A stretch of 64,000 nt of DNA from Calothrix membranacea FACHB-236. Lineage in GTDB: Bacteria; Cyanobacteriota; Cyanobacteriia; Cyanobacteriales; Nostocaceae. Of the stretch, positions 20,000 through 30,056 are shown piece by piece (position 1 is the first letter of the stretch; every line of letters begins with the position of its first letter). The notes under the pieces are model-generated. The model saw only the letters and a list, made by a program, of their open reading frames with translations, did no database searches and was not told where the DNA came from. The position numbers and the translations under genes were made by a program. The stretch spans positions 52,656 to 116,655 of the forward strand of contig NZ_JACJPX010000017.1 in the NCBI RefSeq assembly GCF_014696315.1. Reading direction: 5' to 3'.

Positions 20000-22900
20000 C
20001 TATTTAACTTCTTGCTCAATTACCATTGCTAATTCATCTGGATCGACAGGCTTAGTAATATGCTTTTGGAAACCTGCGGCGAGAATTTTTTGATTGTTAG
20101 TTTCGCCAGCAAATGCTGTGAGGGCGATCGCGGGTAGCCTTCCACCTTTTACTGCTTCCATTTCTCTCACTTGACGGATGAGTGTATAACCATCGATTTC
20201 TGGCATAGCGATATCGCTGATTAATAAATCTGGTTGAACTTGGGCGATCGCTTTGATGGCTTCATGGGCTGAAGAAACGGCTGTGACTTCAACGCCATAT
20301 TGCTCCAAGATAAAGGTGATGAGATCCAGGCTATCAACATCATCATCTACAGCAACTATCCGCAAACCTTGAAGATTTGGGCAATGATTCTGCAACCCCT
20401 GATTTTCGCTTGTTTGCGAGGTAGTAGTCATCACGGGTAGCGTGACAGTAAAGGTTGCACCTAAGCCTTCTCCTGGGCTGGCAACTTGGACATTACCATC
20501 GTGAAGTTCAACAATATGGCGGACAATTGCTAACCCTAAGCCTAAACCGCCAAATTTCCGGGTTGTTGCTGCATCTGCTTGCCGAAAACGCTCAAATACA
20601 TGGGGCAGAAAGTCGGGACTAATTCCTTTACCTGTGTCGGTAACCTGAATTTGAGCATGAAATCCTACCTGCTGGAGTTTGATATTTATTTTTCCCCCAT
20701 CTGGCGTAAACTTTATAGCATTAGTTAATAGATTTACTAATACTTGCTGCAAGCGGTTGGGATCGCCTTCTACTTTACCCACAGTGGAGTCAAGCTGAGT
20801 CTGAATTTGAATCGATTTAGCTTCAGCTGCTAAACGCACGGTTTCTAGAGATGCTTCAACAGTGGCGACCAAGTCAACTACAGAAATATTTAGACTGAGT
20901 TTGCCACGGAGAATGCGCGAAACATCCAATAAATCATCAATTAATCTTGTTTGTAATTTGGCGTTGCGCTGGATGATTTCTAAGGCTTGAGTTGTTTTTT
21001 GGGCATTCAATTGGCGGTTGAGTAAGAGTGTTGACCAACCTAAAATCGGATTGAGTGGCGAACGTAATTCATGGGAGACAATCGCGAGAAAATCATCTTT
21101 CATCCGGCTGGCTTTTTCTAGCTCTATGCGCGCCGCACGTTCCCTTGCTAAAGCTTGGGCGCGTTCCTCAATTGCCAACTTTTGGTCGTGAATATCAGTA
21201 CAAGAACCAAACCAGTTAATAATTTGACCTTCTTGATTGCGTAATGGAAATGCTCGTGCTAAATGCCAGCGGTATTCGCCATCAGTACGCAAAAAACGAT
21301 ACTCAATTTCATAAGTTTTGCCAGTACGCAAAGAATTTTGCCAAACTTCAATCGTGCGTTGCACATCATCAGGATGTAAAATTATTTGCCATCCTTCGCC
21401 GTTTGTTTCTTCTAAAGTTTTTCCTGTGTAGTCATACCAGCGCTGATTAAAGTATTCATGATAGCCATCTGGTTGCGTAATCCAAAATATTTGCGGCATT
21501 GTATCCGCTAAGATGCGGAACATTAATTCCCTTTGGCGAAGTGCTGCTTCTGCTTGCTTGCGATCGCTAATTTCAAATAGCATTCCCAACATCCGAATGG
21601 CTTGGCCTTGTTGGTTGTACTGGAAGCGTCCGAAAGATGAAACCCAATGTAGGCTACCATCCGCCCAAAGTAATCGGTATTCGTCTTCATAGTCTTGCTG
21701 CTTCGTCATCGCCGTTTGAATCTTTACCTGAACACGAGGTAGATCCTCTGGATGAATGCGGTTAAGCCAATCCTGATAAGTTCGATGAGGGTTTCCAGAC
21801 TCATAACCAAAAATCATTTCATGGTAAGGAGTCCACATCACGCGATCGCTCTGGAGATCCCAATCCCAAGATCCCATCCTAGCGGCATCCAGCGCTAAAG
21901 CTAGACGTTCTTGATTTTCTCGTAATGCATCCTCTACTTGTTTTCGTTCTGTGACATCCAAAAATGCGCCAATTACACCACGGATAGCACCAGCTTCATC
22001 CCACAATGGCACAGCTTTGCCGTAGATGGAGCGCACATCTTCATCACTAAAAACAAATTCACATTCTGCCTCCACAGCTTTTCCAGTGCTACCTGCTAAT
22101 TGCATTGGTAATTCGTTTGGTGGTATATCTTCACCATTTTTTTGGATTTTGAATTTAAATGGAAAATTGCCATCAGCAGGAGTAGCCGTTAACACAGATC
22201 CTGGTGGTAGCCGCATCAATTCATAAGCAGCTCGGTTAACGCTCATGTTATGACAGTGCGGATCATGGGCAATCCAAACAGCAGCAGGAACAGTTTCCAT
22301 GAAAGTTTCTAGTTCTTGTGCTCGTGCTTTAGCGATCGCTTCACTTTTTTGCAGGGCGAATTCTGCGCGTTTGCGTAAGCGCAGCTCGTCGTAGACATCG
22401 CTAATATCAACATTAATACCCACCATGCGTAAAGGTTGACCCGCATCATCGTAAAATACCTTCGCTCTGGCGTGCATCCAATGAATACTGCCATCTTTCC
22501 AAACCACACGCCAATCAGTGAAAAATTCCCCTGTTTTCAGCGAATTCATCAAATCTGCTTCGGCTTTAGCTAAATCATCGGGATGAACCCATTTCGCCCA
22601 CTCTTCATAACTACCACCAAACTCACCAGGTTTTAAACCGTAGAGTGCTTCTAACTCTTTTGACCAAATATTGACATTAGTTTGAATATTCCACTCAAAA
22701 CTGCCACTTTTCGCTACTGCTTGGGCTAAATCTAACCTTTCTTGCTTTTGTTGCAGTGCTGCTTGACTTTCTTGCAGGGCGACTTCGGTTTGTTTGCGTT
22801 TAGTAATATCAGTGAGCATGGCGATCGCACTCGAAAATTCACCCTGCTGATTCAAAATGGGACTAGTGGAGACAATTGCCCAAAGTTCTGATGTGTCTTT

Positions 22901-23512
22901 ACAGCGTAAACACAAGTCAAATTGCTGCCTAATATCTTGCAGATTGTACCTTTGTTGCATTAACCATCGGTCTAATTCAATTTCAACTTGATGTTCTACA
23001 AAGTTGAAAATTGGTTGACCAATCATCTCTTCTATAGCGTAGCCTAGCATTTGGGCTAACCGCTGGTTGACATATTCTGTCTTGCCTTGATTGTCAAATA
23101 TCCAGATCCCTTCATTAGCTGTCTCTAGCAAGCGACGGTAGCTTACTTGAAGTGTTGCTAACTTGGCTTCCGATGCTTGTTTAGCAACTCGCAATTCTGC
23201 ATTTAACGAGCTAATCAATAGCGATACTGAACTAAATATGATTAGCTCTAAAGCATCAGAAGCATTATTCAGTGTAAAAACGTATATAGGTTGTGTAAAA
23301 AAATAATTATTACTTAAGATTGCTAAGACCGTAGTCACCAAGCCAGCAGAGAACCCACCATACCAACTACTAAAAACTACAGCCCCAAAAAAAAGTGAAG
23401 CAACTTTTACTTGTAGCAGTTTTTCCAGCATTAAACCGAAGAGCAACGCCATTAGCACTGACAAAATAGCAACACCGTAGCGTTGCATTTGTAAACGCTG
23501 GACTTTTAACAT
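20000..23512 (-). CDS. Hybrid histidine kinase with five PAS domains and receiver domain
   Basis: Membrane-bound hybrid sensor kinase of 1170 residues. Residues about 10-110 form a four-helix DUF4118-like membrane domain (as in KdpD), including SNNYFFTQPIYVFTL. Five PAS units follow, starting near ANEGIWIFDNQ, KSGSFEWNIQ, VPAAVWIAHD, RMGSWDWDLQ and TMPQIFWITQ; several carry PAC motifs such as ITKRKQ and VTERKQ. HisKA has His814 (VSHELRSPLNP), followed by ATPase boxes LLTNAIKFT, DTGKGIS and GLGLGLAIVRH. A C-terminal receiver domain has DDD, phospho-acceptor Asp1100 (ISDIAMPE) and Lys1154 (ITKP). The signal sensed is unknown. It is solitary, so its phosphorelay partner must be elsewhere. Confidence 0.94.
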   Translation of the reverse strand: MLKVQRLQMQRYGVAILSVLMALLFGLMLEKLLQVKVASLFFGAVVFSSWYGGFSAGLVTTVLAILSNNYFFTQPIYVFTLNNASDALELIIFSSVSLLISSLNAELRVAKQASEAKLATLQVSYRRLLETANEGIWIFDNQGKTEYVNQRLAQMLGYAIEEMIGQPIFNFVEHQVEIELDRWLMQQRYNLQDIRQQFDLCLRCKDTSELWAIVSTSPILNQQGEFSSAIAMLTDITKRKQTEVALQESQAALQQKQERLDLAQAVAKSGSFEWNIQTNVNIWSKELEALYGLKPGEFGGSYEEWAKWVHPDDLAKAEADLMNSLKTGEFFTDWRVVWKDGSIHWMHARAKVFYDDAGQPLRMVGINVDISDVYDELRLRKRAEFALQKSEAIAKARAQELETFMETVPAAVWIAHDPHCHNMSVNRAAYELMRLPPGSVLTATPADGNFPFKFKIQKNGEDIPPNELPMQLAGSTGKAVEAECEFVFSDEDVRSIYGKAVPLWDEAGAIRGVIGAFLDVTERKQVEDALRENQERLALALDAARMGSWDWDLQSDRVMWTPYHEMIFGYESGNPHRTYQDWLNRIHPEDLPRVQVKIQTAMTKQQDYEDEYRLLWADGSLHWVSSFGRFQYNQQGQAIRMLGMLFEISDRKQAEAALRQRELMFRILADTMPQIFWITQPDGYHEYFNQRWYDYTGKTLEETNGEGWQIILHPDDVQRTIEVWQNSLRTGKTYEIEYRFLRTDGEYRWHLARAFPLRNQEGQIINWFGSCTDIHDQKLAIEERAQALARERAARIELEKASRMKDDFLAIVSHELRSPLNPILGWSTLLLNRQLNAQKTTQALEIIQRNAKLQTRLIDDLLDVSRILRGKLSLNISVVDLVATVEASLETVRLAAEAKSIQIQTQLDSTVGKVEGDPNRLQQVLVNLLTNAIKFTPDGGKINIKLQQVGFHAQIQVTDTGKGISPDFLPHVFERFRQADAATTRKFGGLGLGLAIVRHIVELHDGNVQVASPGEGLGATFTVTLPVMTTTSQTSENQGLQNHCPNLQGLRIVAVDDDVDSLDLITFILEQYGVEVTAVSSAHEAIKAIAQVQPDLLISDIAMPEIDGYTLIRQVREMEAVKGGRLPAIALTAFAGETNNQKILAAGFQKHITKPVDPDELAMVIEQEVK

Positions 23513-23693
23513 ACTGCTTTTTGATGAGGTAGACTCTTATTTTACCTTGGGCAACTGGCTGGAGTAATATAGCTTTGGGTTATCGCCAATTGAAGTGAAT
23601 TAGTGTTATGTAGAGCGATCGCTTTGCAAAATTTCAGAGACGGTAAAGATACTATAGACTTAAATTTGATTGCGCTAACGAGGCAGTATTACC

Positions 23694-24401
23694 ATGCTCG
23701 CCAATACCGCCACCTATGAAGTTACCTGGGAAAAATTACCAGATGATTTTGTTTTAGATGATGAGCCAGTGGATAACATTAATCAGCCTACCCTTGCTGC
23801 GGCTCTGACAGAAAGCTTAGAACTATCGGGGAGATTACCAGCCAACGCTTTAACTATAACTAACTATGGCATTTGTGCCACCTTAAACCGTCAGTTTGTA
23901 GTTAAAGCCCCAGATTGGGGATATGTGCCATCTATTAAAGTCCCCCGTGCTGAGGTGAAACGCAGTTATACTCCACGGCTCCAAGGTGATATTCCTGTAA
24001 TTGTCATGGAGTTTATTTCGGATACTGAAGGTGGAGAATATTCCAGTAAACCGACTTATCCGCCTGGGAAATGGTTCTATTATGAGCAAGTTTTACAAAT
24101 ACCAAACTATGCCATTTTTGAACCTGATGCCGGAATTTTAGAAGTTTATCAACGAGATGATTCCGGACGTTATCAACTGCGATCGCCAGATGCGAATAAC
24201 CGTTACTTGATTGCAGAAATGAACTTATTTTTAGGTGTCTGGCAAGGAATGCGCGAAAATCGTTCCGGCTTTTGGCTGCGTTGGTGGGATGAGCAAGGGG
24301 AACTATTGCTATGGGGAGGAGAACTAGCGACTAAAGAACGGCAACGTGCAGAAAGATTAGCAGAACAGTTAAGAGCCTTAGGAATAGAGCCAGAGGCTTA
24401 G
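23694..24401 (+). CDS. Uma2 family endonuclease-like protein (PD-(D/E)XK fold)
   Basis: Protein of 235 residues of the Uma2/DUF820 family, which is hugely expanded in cyanobacteria and has a restriction-endonuclease-like fold. The core reads VPSIKVPRAE, then VMEFISDTEGG and KWFYYEQVLQIPNYAIFEPDAG, followed by an ILEVYQRD strand. The C-terminus is an Arg/Glu-rich coiled helix (KERQRAERLAEQLRALG), a frequent tail in this family. It faces a second Uma2 gene on the opposite strand, only 31 bp away. The biological function is unknown; some relatives are linked to mobile DNA. Confidence 0.85.
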   Translation: MLANTATYEVTWEKLPDDFVLDDEPVDNINQPTLAAALTESLELSGRLPANALTITNYGICATLNRQFVVKAPDWGYVPSIKVPRAEVKRSYTPRLQGDIPVIVMEFISDTEGGEYSSKPTYPPGKWFYYEQVLQIPNYAIFEPDAGILEVYQRDDSGRYQLRSPDANNRYLIAEMNLFLGVWQGMRENRSGFWLRWWDEQGELLLWGGELATKERQRAERLAEQLRALGIEPEA

Positions 24402-24432
24402 TTTTATGTGATGCGATCGCTAGCTGAATTTC

Positions 24433-24999
24433 TTATTTAAACAAAAGAGCGATCGCACAAGTAAAATCAGGCAACATAGGTGATGTCAACTCATCATCAT
24501 GGAATAAAGTCGCAGCTAACTTTAAAATCCCTTGTTCTCTGCAATAAACTTCTATTTGTTGCTTGCGCCAATCCACAATCCAATATTCTCTAACACCTCG
24601 CGATGAATAGAGCTTGAGTTTTAATTCCCTATCTCGCTTTTCATTCTCTATTCCCGCAGATAGCACCTCTATCACCAATTCTGGTGCAGCAGTCAAATGT
24701 CCCGCCTCATCTAACACAGTAGCTAGTTTCTCATTGCTAGCCCAGACAACATCAGGAATCACATGATCGTTGTCGCCAAAAATTATACCTGGAGCTGTGA
24801 CAACTTCTCCTAAACCACTAAGTTGTGACCAGTTATCCAAAACCCCGCTAATTCTGACACAAGTTTTCTGATGCTTCCAGTGAGGCGCTCTCGCCACAAA
24901 CAATTCCCCGTCAACAATTTCATAGCGGTTCCCGTTATCTGGAAACAAGTCCAAATCAGCGATTGTCCAGCGCACTCTCTCTGTTGTCTGCTGGTTCAT
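24433..24999 (-). CDS. Uma2 family endonuclease-like protein
   Basis: Second Uma2/DUF820 protein, 188 residues. Typical elements are YEIVDGELFVARAPHWKHQ, IIFGDNDHVIPDVVWAS, PELVIEVLS and KLKLYSSRGVREYWIVDW, giving the Asp...Glu-x-Val...Lys arrangement of PD-(D/E)XK nucleases. It is convergent with the neighbouring Uma2 gene at 23694-24401 but is not a recent duplicate of it: the sequences differ strongly and the C-terminal coiled tail is absent. The start ATG is the first Met of the conserved N-terminus (TERVRWTIADLDL). Confidence 0.87.
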   Translation of the reverse strand: MNQQTTERVRWTIADLDLFPDNGNRYEIVDGELFVARAPHWKHQKTCVRISGVLDNWSQLSGLGEVVTAPGIIFGDNDHVIPDVVWASNEKLATVLDEAGHLTAAPELVIEVLSAGIENEKRDRELKLKLYSSRGVREYWIVDWRKQQIEVYCREQGILKLAATLFHDDELTSPMLPDFTCAIALLFK

Positions 25000-25075
25000 G
25001 AGATATTTCTTGTGGGGTATTTACCTAATTTTAGCTTGAGGGAATGGGTCAAAAGGGAAAAGGTCAATTATTCTC

Positions 25076-25107
25076 TCTTCCCCATTACCCATTACCCATT
25101 ACCCAAC
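25076..25107. repeat. ATTACCC tandem repeat
   Basis: Four to five heptamers of CCCATTA just upstream of the MITE-like element at 25114. STRR-like. Confidence 0.65.
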
Positions 25108-25113
25108 TTCTAA

Positions 25114-25234
25114 GTAAGTCAGTGGAAATAAACCGAACTATGTTAACAAACGTAAATTGGCTTGAAACCCTTACCAATGACGAATGACAAAGGACAGCCT
25201 TAGCTAGTTATCTTTAATTGCACCGACCTACTTA
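25114..25234. mobile_element. MITE-like dispersed element, copy B
   Basis: About 121 bp homologous to 13407-13533. Left end GTAAGTCAGTGGAAATAA and right end, read on the other strand, GTAGGTCGGTGCAATTAAA form an imperfect terminal inverted repeat. The right border coincides with the stop codon of purF (25232-25234). Confidence 0.7.
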
Positions 25235-26731
25235 AACTACAACCTTTTCTAAAATCAACTTAGAACGCTTCACTTGCTCAGGAATAGCAACGGGGTAATC
25301 GCCGGTAAAACAAGCAGAACAGAAACTATTGGTATCTTCTCTAGTTGTTTCTAGCATTCCCTCCCAACTGAGATAAGCGAGGGTATCTACTTCCAATTGC
25401 TTGGCAATTTCTTCTACTGACTTGGTAGCAGCAATTAACTGATCTTGGGTGTCGGTATCAATGCCATAAAAGCAAGGATGAGTGACTGGCGGAGAGGAAA
25501 TTCGCATATGTACTTCTGTAGCACCAGCTTCCCGCAGTGTTTTGACTAATTTCCGGCTGGTGGTTCCGCGCACAATGGAATCATCTACAATCACCACGCG
25601 TTTGCCTACTAGCACATCTTTGAGGGGGTTGAGTTTCATCCGCAAACCCGACTCGCGCATGGATTGAGTTGGCTGAATAAAAGTGCGTCCTACGTAGCGA
25701 TTTTTAATCAAGCCTTCACCATAAGCAATGCCAGAAGCTTGGGAAAATCCAATGGCTGCTGGTATGCCAGAATCAGGAACCCCAAACACTAAATCAGCCT
25801 CAACCAGAGATTCTGCTGCGAGTCGCCGTCCTAAACGCATCCGGTAACTATACAAAGTCTCTTCATGCATGAGACTATCAGGACGAGCAAAGTAAATCAT
25901 CTCAAAGATACACAACTTACGTTGGGTCTGTTGATGCCATTGAATGGAAGTTAAACCTTCTTCGTTAATCCAAACTAATTCCCCTGGTTGAACATCTCGC
26001 ACGTATTCTGCACCAATAATATCTAAGCCACAAGTTTCAGAAGCTAAGACATAACGGTCTGGCTCACCAGCTAACATGCCAATGACTAATGGACGAATCC
26101 CATTAGGATCGCGTACACCCATCACGCCATCAGGAGTACCAATTACTAAACTAAAGGCTCCTTGGCAACGACGACAAGCTTCAATAGCGGCATCTAGCCA
26201 ATTTGCCCCAGCATTTACTTCTTCTGCGATCGCAAAGGCAATCATTTCTGAGTCTGTCGTTGTGACTAAGTTGCATTTATTCTTAAGCAACTGTTCGCGT
26301 AATTCTACAGTATTGACTAGATTGCCATTATGTGCTAGCGCTAATGAACCTAGAAGGGTCTCGACTACAGCAGGCTGGGCGTTAACCTTGCGGCTAGAAC
26401 CTGTAGTTGAGTAACGAGTGTGCCCAACAGCGAGGTTACCTGGCAATTCTTGGAGAACCGTTTCATTAAAGACTTGAGACACCAAGCCCATATCTTTATG
26501 CAGGTGTACTTTTGTACCCTCAAATGTGGCAATGCCAGCAGATTCTTGACCCCGGTGTTGGAGTGCATACAATCCAAAGTAGGTTAGTTTCGCAACGTCT
26601 TCTCCTGGTGCGTAGATACCAAAAACTCCACAAGCTTCTTCTGGCTTGTCTGGACGATTTTCATCACTATTGATAGCGTTGTTAGATTGTTGAGAGTAAT
26701 CATCCAAAGAGTCGGGATGGTAGGGAATCAT
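25232..26731 (-). CDS. purF: Amidophosphoribosyltransferase
   Basis: First committed enzyme of purine synthesis, which makes 5-phosphoribosylamine from PRPP and glutamine. The protein from MIPYHPDSLDDY has 499 residues. The propeptide ends before Cys34 (EEACGVFGIY), the N-terminal nucleophile of the glutaminase domain. YSTTGSS, HNGNLVNT and TTDSEM mark that domain; the PRPP loop is VVIVDDSIVRGTT. FCSACFTGDYP near the end suggests the Bacillus-type Fe-S form. The frame stays open to 26905, but the extra 58 codons are made of dispersed repeats (see 26784-26853), so the start at 26731 was chosen. purL lies 533 bp upstream on the same strand. Confidence 0.95.
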   Translation of the reverse strand: MIPYHPDSLDDYSQQSNNAINSDENRPDKPEEACGVFGIYAPGEDVAKLTYFGLYALQHRGQESAGIATFEGTKVHLHKDMGLVSQVFNETVLQELPGNLAVGHTRYSTTGSSRKVNAQPAVVETLLGSLALAHNGNLVNTVELREQLLKNKCNLVTTTDSEMIAFAIAEEVNAGANWLDAAIEACRRCQGAFSLVIGTPDGVMGVRDPNGIRPLVIGMLAGEPDRYVLASETCGLDIIGAEYVRDVQPGELVWINEEGLTSIQWHQQTQRKLCIFEMIYFARPDSLMHEETLYSYRMRLGRRLAAESLVEADLVFGVPDSGIPAAIGFSQASGIAYGEGLIKNRYVGRTFIQPTQSMRESGLRMKLNPLKDVLVGKRVVIVDDSIVRGTTSRKLVKTLREAGATEVHMRISSPPVTHPCFYGIDTDTQDQLIAATKSVEEIAKQLEVDTLAYLSWEGMLETTREDTNSFCSACFTGDYPVAIPEQVKRSKLILEKVVV

Positions 26732-26783
26732 GCTAGCTTTGCTCCTGGTGGTGGTGTCAACTGAAGTCTGAAGTCTGAAGTAT

Positions 26784-26853
26784 GTTCGCGTTGGCGTAGC
26801 TTCTCGCAGAGACGCTTCTCCATTCGCGTTAGCGTCCCGCAGGGAAGGAGAAG
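26784..26853. repeat. Dispersed GCGTTAGCG-type repeat flanked by GAAGTCT units
   Basis: Contains TTCGCGTTGGCGTAGC, CTCGCAGAGACGCTTCTC and CGCGTTAGCGTCCCGCAGG. A related sequence with CTTCGAGAGGCTTCGCC and GACGCTAACGCGAATG is at 51869-51916. Flanking copies of CTGAAGTCTGAAGT bracket it. By chance it is open in the purF frame. Confidence 0.65.
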
Positions 26854-27090
26854 TCTGAAGTTCACTTACCCATAAAGGGATGGGACTGGAATCGGAAAAA
26901 GCCACAGCAGTTGCGGCTGTTAGATCTAACCCAAAACTGCACTAGCTCATCTTTTGCACCCACTTTGGTGTACCACTTCTTTCACTTCGTCCTTTATCCT
27001 TCATCCTTCATCCTTTTAAGTCACTGGGATTGTGCAATCCCAAATGGGCAGAGATAGTATTGTGGGAGATTTTTGGTCTCAGTCTTGTAC

Positions 27091-27124
27091 ATGGTAGAAA
27101 CCTTGGCGGCAAAGTTTCTACCAT
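27091..27124. repeat. Hairpin in the purL-purF spacer
   Basis: A perfect 11-bp stem, ATGGTAGAAAC / GTTTCTACCAT, with a 12-base loop, 141 bp downstream of purL. No T-run follows on either strand. It may be a transcript-end or processing structure. Confidence 0.5.
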
Positions 27125-27264
27125 CCCAAATCCAAAATCTAAAATCCCCGATTTCTATGGGTGGATAGATGCAGACTTCTTAACAAATCTTTAACCATCC
27201 ATTAAAACAGTACCGTAATTATGCTAAATGATGCTAATAATTCCCATAGGGGGGATTATACGAA

Positions 27265-29622
27265 TTAACTAGGGGTAGTAATATGAACTGCTAACCGTCT
27301 AGCGATCGCTTGGGAATAGCGATTTGTCATATCGTTGATACTACCTTTTATTAAGGTTTGGTTATCAGAGGTTAAGACCCCCAAACCCATCTCTGAATTA
27401 ACCACTGTACCCAGTTTTTGCCATTGTTGACTGAGATGTTCCTGTAAATAGGATTCCCAAATTTCTTGTTGTTCTGAACCTACGGACACTAAAATTTGTC
27501 CACCACCTTCGCCAAATAGCAATGTATCCAACCTTGTTGAGTTATTGGCTGGTAATTCTAAAGTAATTTGGGCACCAAGGTTACCAGCAATGCAAGATTC
27601 TGCTAAAGCCACAACTAATCCGCCCTCAGCACAATCATGGGCTGAACGTATCCAACCTGCACGAATCCCCTCGCGGCAAACTTTCTGAATGCGACGTTCC
27701 GAATCAAAATCCACCTTGGGCGGTTTACCAGCAATAGTATTGTGAATTACGGCTAAATATTCGGAAGCGCCTAAATTATCATCAGATTGAGGTGGCAAAC
27801 CTAAAAGATAAATCGCATCGCCAGCCGCTTGCCAAGCTTGACCACAAATTTTGCTGATATCGGGAATTAATCCCACCATACCCACAACCGGAGTTGGATA
27901 AATCGGCTGGGGATTGCCTTGGGAATCCAGGGTTTCATTATAAAGAGAAACATTCCCACCAGTTACCGGAGTAGCCAATTCCCGACAACCTTCAGCTAAT
28001 CCGCGACAAGATTCTGCTAATTGCCAGTATCCTATGGGTTTTTCTGGGCTACCAAAATTTAAGTTATCTGTCACTGCTAACGGTTCAGCACCCACACAGC
28101 TAAGATTGCGTGCAGCTTCAGCCACCACAGCCTTAGCACCTTCATAAGGGTTAAGGTACACATAGCGGGGATTACAATCTACCGTTGCGGCGACACCTGT
28201 CTTACTTCCTGTTTTTCCAGGGGGTTCTAAAGGACGTAAGCGCACCACAGCCGCATCAGCACCACCAGGGAAAATCACCGTATTATTCTGTACTTGATGG
28301 TCATACTGACGATATACCCAGCTTTTAGAAGCAATGGTGGGAGTATCCAGCAAAGTTAAGAGAATATCATTCCAACTTTGCAGACTTCCTTGAATTTCAA
28401 TTCCAACAGTATTGCAGGGAGGTAAAGAATCAGCCTGCCATTCCCAAGCTTGGCGGGCGTATTCTGGGGGTTCCGCTAACAATTCCCGATGATACAGGGG
28501 AGTGTTTTCAGCTAAAGCATCCGCCGGAATTTCCGCTGCGATTCCCCCTTCAAAGAGAATCCGCACAATTGGTTCCGCAATCACTGTCCCAGCGACAACC
28601 GCCTGGAGTCCCCAACGGTGAAAAATATCAATTAACTCTTGTTCTCTTCCCTTGTGGGCAACAAACAGCATCCGTTCTTGAGATTCCGAAAGCAGGTATT
28701 CATAGGGAACCATCCCCAATTCCCGCACCGGAATTTTATCTAAATCCAGTTCAATACCGACACCGCCTTTAGCAGCCATCTCGGATGTGGAACAGGTAAT
28801 ACCTGCAGCACCCATATCTTGGGCTGCTACAACTGCACCTGTTTTAAACGCTTCTAAACAAGCTTCAATTAATGATTTTTCTAAAAATGGGTCGCCAACT
28901 TGCACAGCCGGACGGTCATCTAGAGATTCCTCACTCAATTCCGCACTCGCAAAACTTGCCCCTCCCATACCATCGCGTCCGGTGGTGGAACCGACATATA
29001 ACACAGGGTTACCAATCCCAGAAGCCCCAGATTTCACGATTTCTGGAGTTTCCATCAATCCCAGCGCCATGACATTTACTAAGGGATTACCAGAGTAAGC
29101 AGGGTCAAAGTAAACTTCACCGCCAACTGTGGGAACTCCAACGCAATTACCATAGTGGCTAATCCCAGCTACAACACCTTGAAACAGCCTTTGAGTTTTT
29201 CCATCTTCTAGGGAACCAAAGCGCAGGGAATTCAGCAAAGCTATGGGACGCGCACCCATCGTAAAGATATCTCTAAGGATACCTCCGACTCCTGTTGCCG
29301 CACCTTGGAAGGGTTCAACTGCTGAGGGGTGATTATGGGATTCAATTTTAAAAGCAAGTTGTAATCCGTCGCCTAAATCTACAACACCAGCATTTTCACC
29401 AGGCCCAACCAAAATTCGGGGGCCTGTTGTGGGAAACTGTTTGAGTAAAGGCCGGGAATTTTTATAACAACAATGCTCTGACCACATTACCCCAAACATT
29501 CCTAGTTCAGCTTTGTTGGGATGTCGCCCTAACCGTCGGACAATTTCTTCGTATTCTTCTGGTTTCAAACCTTCAGCGGCGATTTCTTGGGGTGAAAAGG
29601 GAGCAGAGGATTGGGCAGTCAT
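27265..29622 (-). CDS. purL: Phosphoribosylformylglycinamidine synthase, large subunit
   Basis: Purine biosynthesis enzyme that converts FGAR to FGAM with ATP and ammonia. At 785 residues it is the small PurL type that needs separate PurQ and PurS; neither is in this window. Conserved elements are [83 protein letters not shown] and [10 protein letters not shown]. His and Glu in the SHNHPS region belong to the ATP site. The ATG is the first Met before the conserved N-terminal helix ([16 protein letters not shown]). purF follows on the same strand, an arrangement conserved in cyanobacteria. Confidence 0.97.
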   Translation of the reverse strand: MTAQSSAPFSPQEIAAEGLKPEEYEEIVRRLGRHPNKAELGMFGVMWSEHCCYKNSRPLLKQFPTTGPRILVGPGENAGVVDLGDGLQLAFKIESHNHPSAVEPFQGAATGVGGILRDIFTMGARPIALLNSLRFGSLEDGKTQRLFQGVVAGISHYGNCVGVPTVGGEVYFDPAYSGNPLVNVMALGLMETPEIVKSGASGIGNPVLYVGSTTGRDGMGGASFASAELSEESLDDRPAVQVGDPFLEKSLIEACLEAFKTGAVVAAQDMGAAGITCSTSEMAAKGGVGIELDLDKIPVRELGMVPYEYLLSESQERMLFVAHKGREQELIDIFHRWGLQAVVAGTVIAEPIVRILFEGGIAAEIPADALAENTPLYHRELLAEPPEYARQAWEWQADSLPPCNTVGIEIQGSLQSWNDILLTLLDTPTIASKSWVYRQYDHQVQNNTVIFPGGADAAVVRLRPLEPPGKTGSKTGVAATVDCNPRYVYLNPYEGAKAVVAEAARNLSCVGAEPLAVTDNLNFGSPEKPIGYWQLAESCRGLAEGCRELATPVTGGNVSLYNETLDSQGNPQPIYPTPVVGMVGLIPDISKICGQAWQAAGDAIYLLGLPPQSDDNLGASEYLAVIHNTIAGKPPKVDFDSERRIQKVCREGIRAGWIRSAHDCAEGGLVVALAESCIAGNLGAQITLELPANNSTRLDTLLFGEGGGQILVSVGSEQQEIWESYLQEHLSQQWQKLGTVVNSEMGLGVLTSDNQTLIKGSINDMTNRYSQAIARRLAVHITTPS

Positions 29623-29663
29623 GTAACTAATGCACCAAAAGGACAGAGAATTATTCTATCGGT

Positions 29664-30056
29664 TTAGTTGCGCTCTAGGTGTAGTTCGAGGAATGCAGAT
29701 AATTCTTCTTTAGAAATTTCTCGCTGCACTACTCGAATTACCATGTTATAAGTTTCATCAGCCGACAAGTTCAAACTATAACCGTTCAATGTAAGAAAAG
29801 TATCCATCACAGCAAATGCAGTGCGCTTGTTACCATCAATAAAAGGATGATTCATCGCTAGATGGTATGGATATGCTGCTGCTTGCTTGTATATTGTCGG
29901 ATGAAGCAGTTCACCGCCAAAAGTAGCCTGAGGTTGAGCTAAAGCGGAATCTAGTAAGCCTGCATCTCTAATACCAGTAGTACCACCAAATATTTCAATT
30001 TGGCGTTCGTGAATCTTGATAACTTGGGAAGTAGAAAGAAATCTAGGAGTTTGCAA
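29664..30056 (-). CDS. Doc-type Fic toxin (death on curing family)
   Basis: Type II toxin of 130 residues in the Doc branch of Fic proteins. The motif HPFIDGNKR at residues 70-78 matches HxFx(D/E)GNKR with catalytic His70 and the anion-binding GNKR. EIFGGTTGIRDAGLLDSALAQ and AAAYPYHLAMNH are typical Doc segments. Known Doc toxins phosphorylate elongation factor Tu and stop translation. The gene overlaps the preceding small antitoxin-like gene by 14 bp, the usual coupled arrangement. Family assignment is secure; activity is inferred. Confidence 0.92.
   Translation of the reverse strand: MQTPRFLSTSQVIKIHERQIEIFGGTTGIRDAGLLDSALAQPQATFGGELLHPTIYKQAAAYPYHLAMNHPFIDGNKRTAFAVMDTFLTLNGYSLNLSADETYNMVIRVVQREISKEELSAFLELHLERN

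Larger units (their letters stand above)
26732..27264. other. Spacer between purL and purF
   Basis: 533 bp without a gene of its own. It contains GAAGTCT tandem units, the dispersed repeat at 26784-26853, CATCCTT repeats near 27000-27016 and the 11-bp hairpin at 27091-27124. The purF promoter should lie here, but no clear box is visible. Confidence 0.5.
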
